A DNA stretch of 56,330 nt from Candidatus Aminicenantota bacterium (GTDB lineage Bacteria; Acidobacteriota; Aminicenantia; UBA2199), in contig WVZO01000102.1 in the NCBI GenBank assembly GCA_011772425.1, forward strand, positions 1-56,330, in the 5' to 3' direction. Shown here piece by piece: positions 14,971-23,698 of this stretch. The notes beneath the pieces are model-generated. The model worked only from the letters and a program-made list of their open reading frames with translations, did no database searches and was not told the DNA's origin. Position 1 is the stretch's first letter. Every line of letters starts with the position of its first letter. The position numbers and the translations under genes are program-made.

Positions 14971-16566
14971 CTACCGCTTAAAAATTCTTCGCAGCAGTTT
15001 TTTTAGTGTACTTGCATCTTCACCACCCATCAGGAGGGACAGGACAAAGACGATAACCAGGTAAAAAAGACCCATGATGCCAATAAGCAAGAAGGCATCC
15101 ATTTTTTTATCGGGATCAAGGGGCAGGAGATGAAAATATTGGAATATCAATACAGTCATTAATATCCCGCATATTGCGGCAGTCAATGCTTTTGCCGTGG
15201 TAACAATAAAAGAGCGAACCTGGAAGTTTTCTTTTTTTCCATATTTGTAAATATAATCCAGGAGAGTAAGACCCAGGATTAGCCAGAAGCATACCACGGC
15301 AGCAATAGCAATCCCGGGGCCGGCCATTTTTTTTCTAAGCAAGTCGTAGATAAAAAAGGAAATAATGGTGGAAAAAGAAGAGATCAACATTGGCCGCAGC
15401 GTGTTCTTTTTGGCATAATAACCGTTCACAAGAACCTGGAGGGCAGCAAAGGCCGGTACGGCAAATATCATCCGCCGAAGAAGCAAAGCAGTATAGAGAT
15501 TGTTCTCCAGGGTAAAAGCCCCCCGGTAAAATAAAATAGTGGTTAACGGCCGGGCCACCAGGAAAAGTCCCCCGGCCAGGATAAAGGAAAGGAATATGAC
15601 GCCGCGCATGGTATGGTTTAAGGTGCGGGCAAATTCCCCGGTTTTTCCCTGCTGCCACAGTTGAGCCAGGTAAGTCAAAGAAACCTGGCCAGCGGCCTGT
15701 CCCACCAGGGCAATGGGCACCAGCATGACGGTACGGCTGTAATTCAAGCAGGTAATCGTGCCTTCGCTTATCCCGCCCTTGGCGCCGAAAAACCGGATAA
15801 AAAACTGGTCCACGGTCAGCAGGGAAATACCGATCATTAACGGCAGGTTGAGTTTTATGTATTCCCGTAAATCCGGCGATTTGAAATTAAAGGAGAGTTT
15901 ATAGCGAATGGACTTCCCGGCTAATAGATAGCACATCAAAAAGGGCCCGAAAAAGGCACCCGCCATAACCCCCACACTCAGTCCATCGATACCGATAATA
16001 CCACCCAGACCCACACCGCCGATGATAATACCCAGGTTATAAATGTTGGGTCCCCAGGCATTGCCCCTGAAATCGCCCCGCGCCCGTAATGTGGCATTGA
16101 TCAGCCCGCCTACGATAAAAAATACCTGGGCCGGAAGGATAATCCGGGTTAACCGCACCAGGTGATTAAATTTTCCCGGGTTCCCGGCGAATTCGGGAAA
16201 CAATAAAGCCGATACCCAGGGTGTCACCAGCAGAGACACCAGTGTCAACAGGATGATGGCCAGGGTTACCGGTGTGAACACGGCAGCAAAGATTTCCTGT
16301 CCTTTTTTACCGATTTGCGGCGGGGTGGTGTCAATAACATACTTTGAAATCATGGGGATGAGTACGATGCTGAACGCCCCACCCGCCAGCATATAATTTA
16401 AAATATCCGGGATAAGAAACGAGGCATTGTAAACATCGGTAACACCTTTTGCACCGAATTTCCAGGCGATCACCATTTCCCGGATGAGACCGAGAAAACG
16501 GCTGACAAAATAGGCCGCAGCCATTAAACCGGTACCGGCAATAATATTCTTTATCTTGCTGGTCAT
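14971..16566 (-). CDS. murJ: MurJ-family lipid II / polyprenol-linked glycan flippase
   Basis: 531 residues of the MOP-superfamily flippase MurJ, with about 14 membrane segments. The N-terminal signature (AAAYFVSRFLGLIREMVIAWKFG, then DVYNASFLIPDILNYMLAGG) and internal GGLINATLRARGDFRGNAWGP are characteristic. MurJ flips lipid II for peptidoglycan synthesis. Here it is the last gene of a minus-strand cluster with two glycosyltransferases, a radical SAM protein and a sulfotransferase, separated from the upstream gene by 58 bp. That position suggests either the housekeeping MurJ carried along or a paralogue used as the flippase of a surface glycan. The sequence alone does not decide between these. 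Confidence 0.92.
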   Translation of the reverse strand: MTSKIKNIIAGTGLMAAAYFVSRFLGLIREMVIAWKFGAKGVTDVYNASFLIPDILNYMLAGGAFSIVLIPMISKYVIDTTPPQIGKKGQEIFAAVFTPVTLAIILLTLVSLLVTPWVSALLFPEFAGNPGKFNHLVRLTRIILPAQVFFIVGGLINATLRARGDFRGNAWGPNIYNLGIIIGGVGLGGIIGIDGLSVGVMAGAFFGPFLMCYLLAGKSIRYKLSFNFKSPDLREYIKLNLPLMIGISLLTVDQFFIRFFGAKGGISEGTITCLNYSRTVMLVPIALVGQAAGQVSLTYLAQLWQQGKTGEFARTLNHTMRGVIFLSFILAGGLFLVARPLTTILFYRGAFTLENNLYTALLLRRMIFAVPAFAALQVLVNGYYAKKNTLRPMLISSFSTIISFFIYDLLRKKMAGPGIAIAAVVCFWLILGLTLLDYIYKYGKKENFQVRSFIVTTAKALTAAICGILMTVLIFQYFHLLPLDPDKKMDAFLLIGIMGLFYLVIVFVLSLLMGGEDASTLKKLLRRIFKR

Positions 16567-16624
16567 TGTATCCTACTGGTCTGTGTATGTGGTAAGTCGG
16601 GAACAGGCATGCCTGATGGGGCCA

Positions 16625-17833
16625 TTAAGAGCTGTAAAATTGCATGATCCGCTCCGTCATCAACGACCATGCAAACCTTTTTTTGTACTCGCGAATTTCC
16701 GCTTCCATCTGCGGGATACCACCGCTTTTATACATCTTTATGATACTCTCTGCCAACAGCGTTTCATTTGCAGGAGGAACCAGTAACCCGGTTTTCTCAT
16801 TCTCCACAACCTCTGCAAAAGCGCTGATGTGTGTCGCTACCACGGGTCGGTCCATCCCGTAAGCGATCTGCAAGATACCGCTGCCGCTGCCATCCCGGTA
16901 CGGCAGTACTACAAAGTCGCTGGCCTTAAAATAAATTTCCACCTCCTCGTTGGGCACATAACGGTTGATAAAACGTGTGTTTTCCTCCAGGCCCAGTTCT
17001 TTGATCAAGCGAACATAACGGCGGTAATGACGTTCCCCCTTCCATACCTCTCCCACGATCAAAAGCAATATGTTTCCATCATAGGTTTTGACAAGGGGTA
17101 ATGCTTTCAAAAGACATTCAAGCCCTTTGTATTTCCTTATAAATCCAAAAAAAAGGATAACCCTTTGCTGAGCAGGAATCCCCAACTCCTCCCTGGCTCT
17201 GACAGACGTATAACGGTTGTTATTAAATACCTGGTAAAGAGGATGAGGAGAGACCAATGCTGGTACGGTTTTTTTCTTGAGTAACCGGGAAAGCTGGCGT
17301 TCCTGTTCGTGGGAATGCAAGATAAACCCGTCTCCTCTTTGCAGCACACGCCGGGTAAGGAACCGCTTCAGCCACCCGGCCAATCCATTTTCATGCTCAG
17401 CCACGTTGTGGCACAGGAAAATGATTTTATTATGAATATGGCCGTTCCTGGCAAAGGTCAAAAATAAAAGGTAATAAGGAACCCAGAAAACCACCCACCA
17501 GGGCAGGATAATCAATGGATATTTCCTTGCTTCCTTACCGGCCCTTATCCAACCCGCCAGGTGCAGCGGGTGGAGTTCCCGTTTCACCCGGCTGCCATTA
17601 TTTTTATCCACCGGTAGGGTGTCCGGTTCTATTTTCTCGATACTGTTATCCCTATCACCTTTACCCGGGAACAGCCATTGGAAGTATTGTTTTTTAAACG
17701 TATAAAACATCACTGCATGGGTTCTACACAACTGATTGTACAGGAGTGTGTTGTAATGGGAAATTCCTCCCCGGAAAGGAAAAGAGGGACCCAGTAAAAA
17801 AATACCTTGAGTATTTGAAGAGTCGTTTTTCAT
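16625..17833 (-). CDS. Glycosyltransferase family 4 protein
   Basis: About 402 residues, GT-B fold. The N-terminal domain has the acceptor-side loop FPFRGGISHYNTLL. The C-terminal domain has the usual GT4 donor-site features: RVILFFGFIRKYKGLECLLKALP, then DFVVLPYRDGSGSGILQIAYGMDRPVVAT with the expected E-x7-E region changed, and VVENEKTGLLVPP. The ATG at 17833 is chosen because it overlaps the stop of the upstream GT2 gene by 4 nt (ATGA). A longer frame begins 51 nt earlier but would overlap the GT2 gene more and has no better SD. Cytoplasmic, probably membrane-associated; sugar and acceptor unknown. Confidence 0.88.
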   Translation of the reverse strand: MKNDSSNTQGIFLLGPSFPFRGGISHYNTLLYNQLCRTHAVMFYTFKKQYFQWLFPGKGDRDNSIEKIEPDTLPVDKNNGSRVKRELHPLHLAGWIRAGKEARKYPLIILPWWVVFWVPYYLLFLTFARNGHIHNKIIFLCHNVAEHENGLAGWLKRFLTRRVLQRGDGFILHSHEQERQLSRLLKKKTVPALVSPHPLYQVFNNNRYTSVRAREELGIPAQQRVILFFGFIRKYKGLECLLKALPLVKTYDGNILLLIVGEVWKGERHYRRYVRLIKELGLEENTRFINRYVPNEEVEIYFKASDFVVLPYRDGSGSGILQIAYGMDRPVVATHISAFAEVVENEKTGLLVPPANETLLAESIIKMYKSGGIPQMEAEIREYKKRFAWSLMTERIMQFYSS

Positions 17834-18732
17834 TGGACGTTTTTCCTGTTCCTTGCCCGCAGACCCCGGGCAGCCCCCCAACACCAGGCCAGTTTGCTGA
17901 GAAAGACAATAGGAACCGTATGAAAATATCGCTGCAATTTCCGGTTGCCCAGGTAAATACTGGCGGTGGTTTTGAGTGCAATAAGCGGAGCAGCCAGGAG
18001 TATTAAAGCAGGGGAAAAGAGTACAAAAGGGGTACGCAGCAATTCCCGGTATTGGTGACGCAGTAAAATAGTCTCGGAAGCATGAGCGGCTGCATAACCC
18101 AGAACATCACCCAGGGTGACTCGCGGCGGGTCATGGGTAACCACGGCTTCCGGGGCATAATGAATGAAGAAACCCTTTTGCCGGGCTCGTAGGATATATT
18201 CCATGTCGGGGATAGTCGTGTCCGTGTTAAATGCGCCGATCTCTTTCACCACGCCGGCTTGAATTCCCATATTGGCACCGGCGATAAAATCCAATTTTCG
18301 TGACGTTTGACCAGGCATAAAGGGATAAAATTGGGCAATATTGTGACAAAGTTTAAAATAGTTGGACAACGGACTGACCACAGCTCCGGCTGCGATGGGG
18401 GAATCTCTAAGCGCAGCGCACATCTTTTCCACCCAGCAGGGATGAGGGATACAATCATCATCCGTAAAGAGGAGATATTCCCCGCTGGCTTCGGTAACGG
18501 CACGATTTCCCGCTGCGCTGAGACCGGAATTGCACGCCATCGGTATGTATTTCATATTGGGCATACGCGCCACCGACGAACGGCAAACCACCGCGGTGTC
18601 ATCGCTGGAACCGTCATCCACCACGATAATTTCAAACGTATCCACCGGCGCAGTCTGACAGGACAATGACTCCAGGAGACGCGTCAACAGCGGCGAACGG
18701 TTGTAGGTACATACAATAACACTGGCGGTCAT
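17830..18732 (-). CDS. Glycosyltransferase family 2 protein
   Basis: 300 residues, GT-A fold. It starts directly with the family's first strand (ASVIVCTYNR), followed by IIVVDDGSSDDT at 35-46 and the metal-binding DDD at 91-93 (LFTDDDC). ARQKGFFIHYAPEAVVTHDPP matches the C-terminal part of this family. A hydrophobic stretch at about 235-260 suggests membrane attachment. It lies between the radical SAM gene (17 bp away) and the GT4 gene (4-nt overlap) in the glycan operon. It probably transfers a sugar to a lipid-linked or glycan acceptor. Confidence 0.9.
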   Translation of the reverse strand: MTASVIVCTYNRSPLLTRLLESLSCQTAPVDTFEIIVVDDGSSDDTAVVCRSSVARMPNMKYIPMACNSGLSAAGNRAVTEASGEYLLFTDDDCIPHPCWVEKMCAALRDSPIAAGAVVSPLSNYFKLCHNIAQFYPFMPGQTSRKLDFIAGANMGIQAGVVKEIGAFNTDTTIPDMEYILRARQKGFFIHYAPEAVVTHDPPRVTLGDVLGYAAAHASETILLRHQYRELLRTPFVLFSPALILLAAPLIALKTTASIYLGNRKLQRYFHTVPIVFLSKLAWCWGAARGLRARNRKNVQ

Positions 18733-18749
18733 ATGTTAGATCTCCGATA

Positions 18750-19868
18750 TCAATGCGCACAAACAGGATGCGCCTCGATAATACAATCCTCCATACGGAG
18801 GTCTTTATAAGTACAGGCTTTGCAGTGATAAAAATTATTATGACCCTTGTGGAAATGCCGGCGGAAGGTTTTTGACACACTGCTTTTCCACAGGTCCAGC
18901 ACGGAATTTCCCTTGCTCATTCGACCGAAAGAATGGAGGTTTTTATAATCATATTCACAGGAAATTACCTCGCCCAACGCATCCAGGGTAATCCGTTTCC
19001 ACGGCCGCATGCATACGAACGGTTTCTTCACCCGGGTGTAAGTCCCGTCTAAATATTCATAGCGCCAGTATTTCTCATTTCCCGGTCGATAATTTTGATC
19101 CAGGCTTTTTCCCAGTTCCGGCGGTATGTCCACGGATTTAACTGAAAAGAAATCCACACCCAATTCCTGGGCCATTTTTTCAGCAAGAGGTAATTCGGCT
19201 TCATTATGCCGCATGGCCACAAAGCGCAGCGTCAGCAGGGGCGTAGGGGAGGATTTTTTTCTTTTAGCCCCTACCAGGGTGCGGATATTTTCTTTCACCC
19301 GCTCCAGGTCACCCCCTTTGCGGTACGCCCGGTAAGTCTCCGGAGTAGCTCCATCCACACCGAACACCAGGCTGGTAAGACCGCTGTCTACGATCTTATC
19401 CGCGTCTTCATCAGTAAACATGACGTTGCCGTTGGTGCTGGAATGTACCAGTATATTTTTTGAAGCTGCATACTCGATAATCCTGAAAATATCAGGATTT
19501 AAAAAGGGCTCGCCCCAGTTCCACAGCACCATCAACAGGAGATAATCTCCCACCTCATCGATGAATTGTTTGAAGGTCTCGAAAGGCAGTAAAGCCGAAG
19601 GCCGCGATGACGTCTGGGAAACGGTAAAACAGAGCGGACAATCGAGATTGCACACATTGGCAGGTTCCACCTGGGCGATAACCGGGTATCCCAGCGGCCG
19701 GGGAGGTAAAAAGAATTGATTCAAACCGGCTGCAATAAAGTTCCACTTCTTCTTTCCCGTGATACCCCTGGCCTCAAAAGGCAAATGCTCGAATTTTAAC
19801 CTCAGCCGCCCCCGGAACAGCAGGTTGGGGACCTGCGGCAGGATATCTTTAAATTTGAATATCTTCAT
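18750..19868 (-). CDS. Radical SAM / SPASM-domain protein
   Basis: 372 residues. The [4Fe-4S] cysteines for S-adenosylmethionine cleavage are C73, C77 and C80 in CNLDCPLC. The SAM-binding glycine-rich strand (WNWGEPFLNPD) and strand 4 region follow. The C-terminal SPASM-type domain has further cysteines (FVCMRPW, ISCEYDY, HCKACTYKDLRMEDC) for auxiliary clusters. In family terms such proteins mature peptides, modify sugars or act on lipids. It sits between sulfotransferase and glycosyltransferase genes with 24- and 17-bp gaps, so a glycan-modifying role is the likeliest. A peptide-modifying role with the nearby precursor at 14609 is possible but less supported, because that gene is on the other strand and separately promoted. 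Confidence 0.9.
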   Translation of the reverse strand: MKIFKFKDILPQVPNLLFRGRLRLKFEHLPFEARGITGKKKWNFIAAGLNQFFLPPRPLGYPVIAQVEPANVCNLDCPLCFTVSQTSSRPSALLPFETFKQFIDEVGDYLLLMVLWNWGEPFLNPDIFRIIEYAASKNILVHSSTNGNVMFTDEDADKIVDSGLTSLVFGVDGATPETYRAYRKGGDLERVKENIRTLVGAKRKKSSPTPLLTLRFVAMRHNEAELPLAEKMAQELGVDFFSVKSVDIPPELGKSLDQNYRPGNEKYWRYEYLDGTYTRVKKPFVCMRPWKRITLDALGEVISCEYDYKNLHSFGRMSKGNSVLDLWKSSVSKTFRRHFHKGHNNFYHCKACTYKDLRMEDCIIEAHPVCAH

Positions 19869-19892
19869 TATATCACTTCCTTTAATACTGCA

Positions 19893-20819
19893 TTAGTTCT
19901 CCACCCTCAACCAGGCGCTCAAGTCCCTGTCAAGCAAATCTCTAAGTTTTAGTATATCTTCACGGAACACACCTTGCAAGTAAGCGCGGGTTTCCGGTTT
20001 CATACTTGTTTTAACAAACAGTTTTGCCCGCACATTCTCCCGGAATTTGACCCAGCCATCTTCTGTTAAAATAAATCGCCCCACATTTCGCAGGGTCCGC
20101 TGGAGGATATTTTTCATTAAAAAGATATTATTAAGGGTTTTGAACCTGGGAATTCCCGTGGCATTGTAATGGGTACCGGTATTTACCGGTTGGTAGTCGG
20201 TATTTACCTCCAGGAATTCGCACACCTGTTTTATTGTGGTCAGGGGGTCTTTTTTAAAATCGTCATACAGGAAAACTTTAACACGTCTGAATGCTTCCAT
20301 GAAGACTTTTACCTGGCAATAGTACATGCCCCTGTTTTTATAATGCCACATACACTGCCAGTCCTGGCGTATGCGTTCTTCTTCCTGTTCCAATCCATCC
20401 TCGAAGGACAACGATTCCCGGTTATCCCGCACCAGGTGCAAATATGCGGAAAAGGCCCGGTCTACAGGATTCCGCAGCAGGATAATAATTCTCGGGTCTC
20501 CCAGGTATTTTTTTATAACCGGGATGGTTTTTTCATAGTAATAAAGAGTATCGGCGCTGGCCTCCCCCACCGCTTTTTTACTCCCGGCATCCGCAAATAG
20601 TTTACAGTAATCCGTAAACGTTTTAACAAAAAATTTTTTTTCATCGCCGATGCCCTTCTGGGGAAGGTGGAGAATTTGAGCAGAGAAGAAACAAGGCTCT
20701 TTTACGGGGCTCAAAAAGATATCCGGGTGCCCCTTCAAGTGATAGTAAAAAGCGGTGGTACCTGATTTGGCCGCGCCCACCAACAAAAAATTCGGTAAAA
20801 TCAGCTTACAGCAATTCAT
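19893..20819 (-). CDS. Sulfotransferase (heparan sulfotransferase-like)
   Basis: 308 residues. The 5'-phosphosulfate loop is GAAKSGTT at 15-22, and the 3'-phosphate-binding region is IIILLRNPVDRAFSAYLH at 111-128 with R116 and S124. The layout matches PAPS-dependent carbohydrate sulfotransferases (Sulfotransfer_1 / heparan N-sulfotransferase-like). It transfers sulfate from PAPS to a hydroxyl or amino group of a glycan. It is the first gene of the minus-strand glycan operon, has GGAGG before its ATG and a strong promoter at 20906-20934. Its presence implies that the surface glycan made by the cluster is sulfated (inference). Confidence 0.9.
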   Translation of the reverse strand: MNCCKLILPNFLLVGAAKSGTTAFYYHLKGHPDIFLSPVKEPCFFSAQILHLPQKGIGDEKKFFVKTFTDYCKLFADAGSKKAVGEASADTLYYYEKTIPVIKKYLGDPRIIILLRNPVDRAFSAYLHLVRDNRESLSFEDGLEQEEERIRQDWQCMWHYKNRGMYYCQVKVFMEAFRRVKVFLYDDFKKDPLTTIKQVCEFLEVNTDYQPVNTGTHYNATGIPRFKTLNNIFLMKNILQRTLRNVGRFILTEDGWVKFRENVRAKLFVKTSMKPETRAYLQGVFREDILKLRDLLDRDLSAWLRVEN

Positions 20820-20905
20820 CCACCTCCTCCATACCGTTTAAAGTAAAAAGGGTTGTTTGCAGCCAGGAATATGGCATTAATTAAGATGATTAATCGTGAC
20901 CATCT

Positions 20906-20934
20906 AATATAATATGAATTTTAAGTTCTGTCAA
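20906..20934 (-). promoter_or_regulatory. Strong sigma70-type promoter of the glycan operon
   Basis: On the minus strand a perfect TTGACA is followed after 17 bp by TATATT. It gives a leader of about 80 nt before the sulfotransferase gene, with AGGAGG near the ATG. Confidence 0.75.
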
Positions 20935-20952
20935 TGGGAAGGTTCACTATTT

Positions 20953-20964
20953 CAGCAATTCTAA
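20953..20964. repeat. Possible solo MITE-like end
   Basis: CAGCAATTCTAA equals the outer 12 bp of the terminal repeat of the element at 29878-30016. No second end is nearby. It is short, so chance cannot be excluded. Confidence 0.35.
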
Positions 20965-21029
20965 CTTCATAATTGGGAAAAAGTCGCTAGGAAAAAATTA
21001 AAGGACTTTTTAAACCGACCTTTTTCTAG

Positions 21030-21035
21030 TATAAT
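21030..21035 (+). promoter_or_regulatory. -10 box directly before the DUF3187 start (leaderless)
   Basis: TATAAT is followed by AAACG and the ATG at 21041, with no SD. The -35 region is weak. Confidence 0.5.
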
Positions 21036-21040
21036 AAACG

Positions 21041-21961
21041 ATGGCAAATCATCACTTCATTCAACGATTCTTATGTTTCTTATGCCTCGTTCTTGTGGCA
21101 ATATCGGTATCAGTTTATCCCAGGGATGTGGAGTTCCCCCTGGTTCAGTCCATGAGTTATTTCCCCTATGCAGACAATTCACTCCTGGGCAAAGGAAAAT
21201 ATTCACTCACCCTTGATTGCTATTATTCCAATATTTTTATGTTTAACCACAACCGTACCACCCTGAACGATTTTGAAGTACTCAGCAGCACCATCGGTTT
21301 TCGATACGGGATAATAGAAGGCGGAACCCTGGAGTTTTACTATCGCCATTCATTCATTTTTGGCGGGATACTGGATAAATTGATTGAAGATTTTCACAGC
21401 ACCTTTGGCCTACCCGATGACGACAGACCTCTGTACCCCCGGGATTCAGTTCATTACAGGTTTCACGACTCATTTTACTATACCAGCAACCAGAACGGCG
21501 CGTCTCACCTGACAACAGCTTTTTTAAAACAAATCTATAAATCTACCCACTTTTCCATAAAAGCACGGGCAGCAGTGGGAATACCCTTATCCGAAAAACC
21601 GGGTTTCAGTTCCGGCAAACTGTTTGTTTCCGCAGGGGTGGCGGCTTCGTATAAAAAGAAGTGGTTCTCCCTGGAACTCTCAAATTATTTGACATTTCCG
21701 GGAAAACCCTCCTGGCTGTCTGATGTGGATATTCACTCCTTTATATTTCTTTCTCAACTGGAGGCCAGGGCGGGACGTTGGATCGGTGGATTTACTTTTC
21801 GTACCTCGGTGTTCAAAGAAGATGATGTTGCCAATAACGCTTACCAGGCTTATATCGGCTTTAAAATTTTCAAACACCTTGAATTAATCATACTGGAAGA
21901 TTTCGCCCCCTTTGATACCACCCCGGATGTTAGTTTTAACCTTCGGATAAAAATTTTTTAA
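21041..21961 (+). CDS. DUF3187 family outer-membrane-like protein
   Basis: 306 residues with a signal peptide (about 1-27). The start of the mature part, PLVQSMSYFPYADNS, and the long run of alternating beta-strands ending in SFNLRIKIF match DUF3187 (PF11383), a predicted outer-membrane beta-barrel family of unknown function. A C-terminal aromatic residue, as in outer-membrane proteins, is present (final Phe). The gene has TATAAT ending 5 nt before its ATG and no SD. It is divergent from the glycan operon and followed after 171 bp by a TolC-family gene in the same direction. A link between the two is only positional. Confidence 0.82.
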   Translation: MANHHFIQRFLCFLCLVLVAISVSVYPRDVEFPLVQSMSYFPYADNSLLGKGKYSLTLDCYYSNIFMFNHNRTTLNDFEVLSSTIGFRYGIIEGGTLEFYYRHSFIFGGILDKLIEDFHSTFGLPDDDRPLYPRDSVHYRFHDSFYYTSNQNGASHLTTAFLKQIYKSTHFSIKARAAVGIPLSEKPGFSSGKLFVSAGVAASYKKKWFSLELSNYLTFPGKPSWLSDVDIHSFIFLSQLEARAGRWIGGFTFRTSVFKEDDVANNAYQAYIGFKIFKHLELIILEDFAPFDTTPDVSFNLRIKIF

Positions 21962-22132
21962 AATTTATAAAAAAATTTAGAACCTTTTTGGAAAATTTTA
22001 CGTATAAAAGTTTTTACGCCCGGCATCCTGTTTTGACTACCGGTTGTTAAAATAGCTGGCGAAAACACTGCAAGATTCGGGGCGTAAAGGTGTTTAAAGT
22101 GTTTAAGGAAATATTATGAATGGAGGATTCAT

Positions 22133-23695
22133 ATGAAAAAGTTATTAAGTTTGATCATGCTGGTAAGCGTTTTGGTTTCTCCCGGTTTTATGTTTTCGCA
22201 ATTAGAAGAACCAATGGAGAAAAAACTCACCTTAAAAGATGCGATCTTTTACGGGCTGAAAAATAATCTTGATTTACAGATTCAGAAGACCGCCGTTCAA
22301 TCGAATTGGGAGTCGTTAAGGATCGCGAAGTCTATTTATATTCCCACCCTGAATATAGATTCTTACTATGGTAGTTCGCTTACACCATCCACGAATGTTT
22401 ATGACGCGGTAGATGTTGTAGAAAGCCAAGTGACCCGATGGAGATCCAGTATATCGCAGATGCTGCCATTTGGTGGAACCCTAAGTTTTGGGTTTAATAC
22501 TACAAAATCAGACTCAAATTCACTCACTTTTAGTGTTAACCCTTCAATAGATACTAATGCAGGCTTTAATCTATCACAACCGTTGTTAAAAAATTTTGGA
22601 CTTCTTCCTACAAAGTACAACATCTATGTTTCTGCAAATAATCACAACATGAGTGAGCTTCAGTTACGCGAAAACATCATCCAGTTAGTCTACAGTATTG
22701 AATCTGCTTACTGGGAACTGGTGTATGCTCATCAGAGCCATGAAGCCACCAAAGTGGCCTTGCAAAGAGCAAAAGACCTGCTGAAACAAAATCAAGTAAA
22801 AGAAAAAGTGGGAACCATTGCCCCTATCGATGTGTTGAGTTCCAAAGCACAAGTGGCAAGGAATGAAAGCTCTGTGATCTCGGCTGAACGTATCATTCAA
22901 ATCAGGGAAGAGACCTTGAAAAACATCCTGAACATGAGTAAAGAAAATGTAACCATTGTTCCTACAGACACACCTGAAATAGAATCGGTACCAGTTGATT
23001 TCAAGGCCTTTTTACTGGAGGCCCTGGAAAATCGGCCGGATATCAAACGTCAAAAAATTAACCTCAAAACCAATAATCTTGGCGTTCGATATTATAAGAA
23101 TCAAACGCTACCGAATTTGCGGCTTGATGCTGGCTATTCCACATATGGGCAGGGTGGAACTGAGTGGGATATCGATTATAATTTGGACCCGCTTGATCCC
23201 AATTTCCGAACGCAAGTGGAGGAGAGGACTTTCATGGATTCCCTCAGGGAAGTACTCAAAATGATTAATAAAAACTATTACTTCCAATTTACTTTGCAAG
23301 TTCCTATCGGCTTTAAAGAAGAACGGGCACGACTGGCACAAGCAAGGATCAACCTGAAACGGGCATTATTGGAACTGAAAAATACGGAAAACAATATTTA
23401 CAAAGAAGTTAAAGATATCATCAAAGAGCTGGAAAGCAATCGAAAGCTGGTGGAAGCGGAAAGAGTTGCCATGCAATTGGTGGGCGAGAACCTCCGGGCA
23501 GAAGAGAAAAAACTGTCCGTGGGACTCTCCACCAACTTCAATGTACAGGAATACCAGCGGCAGCTTGCCGATGCCGAAACCAGTTACCTGCGCGCAGTCA
23601 TCGATTACACCCTCTCCCTTGCCAGGCTTAACCAGGTCCTGGCGCGAACCTTCAAGACCCATGACATCAAACTCGACGACTATAATGAAGAGTAG
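22133..23695 (+). CDS. TolC-family outer-membrane efflux protein
   Basis: 520 residues with a signal peptide (about 1-23). It shows the two structurally repeated halves of TolC-type channels: long alpha-helical stretches (EATKVALQRAKDLLKQN, and AELLERNA-like KVEAERVAMQLVGENLRAEEKK), each followed by beta-strands (INPSIDTNAGFNLSQPL; FQFTLQVPIGF). It forms an outer-membrane channel with a periplasmic tunnel. The SD GGAGG is about 7 nt before the ATG. No membrane-fusion protein or inner-membrane pump is next to it, so its partner must be encoded elsewhere. The gene ends 3 bp from a convergent gene. Confidence 0.9.
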   Translation: MKKLLSLIMLVSVLVSPGFMFSQLEEPMEKKLTLKDAIFYGLKNNLDLQIQKTAVQSNWESLRIAKSIYIPTLNIDSYYGSSLTPSTNVYDAVDVVESQVTRWRSSISQMLPFGGTLSFGFNTTKSDSNSLTFSVNPSIDTNAGFNLSQPLLKNFGLLPTKYNIYVSANNHNMSELQLRENIIQLVYSIESAYWELVYAHQSHEATKVALQRAKDLLKQNQVKEKVGTIAPIDVLSSKAQVARNESSVISAERIIQIREETLKNILNMSKENVTIVPTDTPEIESVPVDFKAFLLEALENRPDIKRQKINLKTNNLGVRYYKNQTLPNLRLDAGYSTYGQGGTEWDIDYNLDPLDPNFRTQVEERTFMDSLREVLKMINKNYYFQFTLQVPIGFKEERARLAQARINLKRALLELKNTENNIYKEVKDIIKELESNRKLVEAERVAMQLVGENLRAEEKKLSVGLSTNFNVQEYQRQLADAETSYLRAVIDYTLSLARLNQVLARTFKTHDIKLDDYNEE

Positions 23696-23698
23696 TAA

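Noticed and set aside
22021-22132. Promoter before the TolC gene (TTGACT ... TAAAAT near 22034)
   Set aside because: The boxes are only 9 bp apart, which does not allow sigma70 binding.
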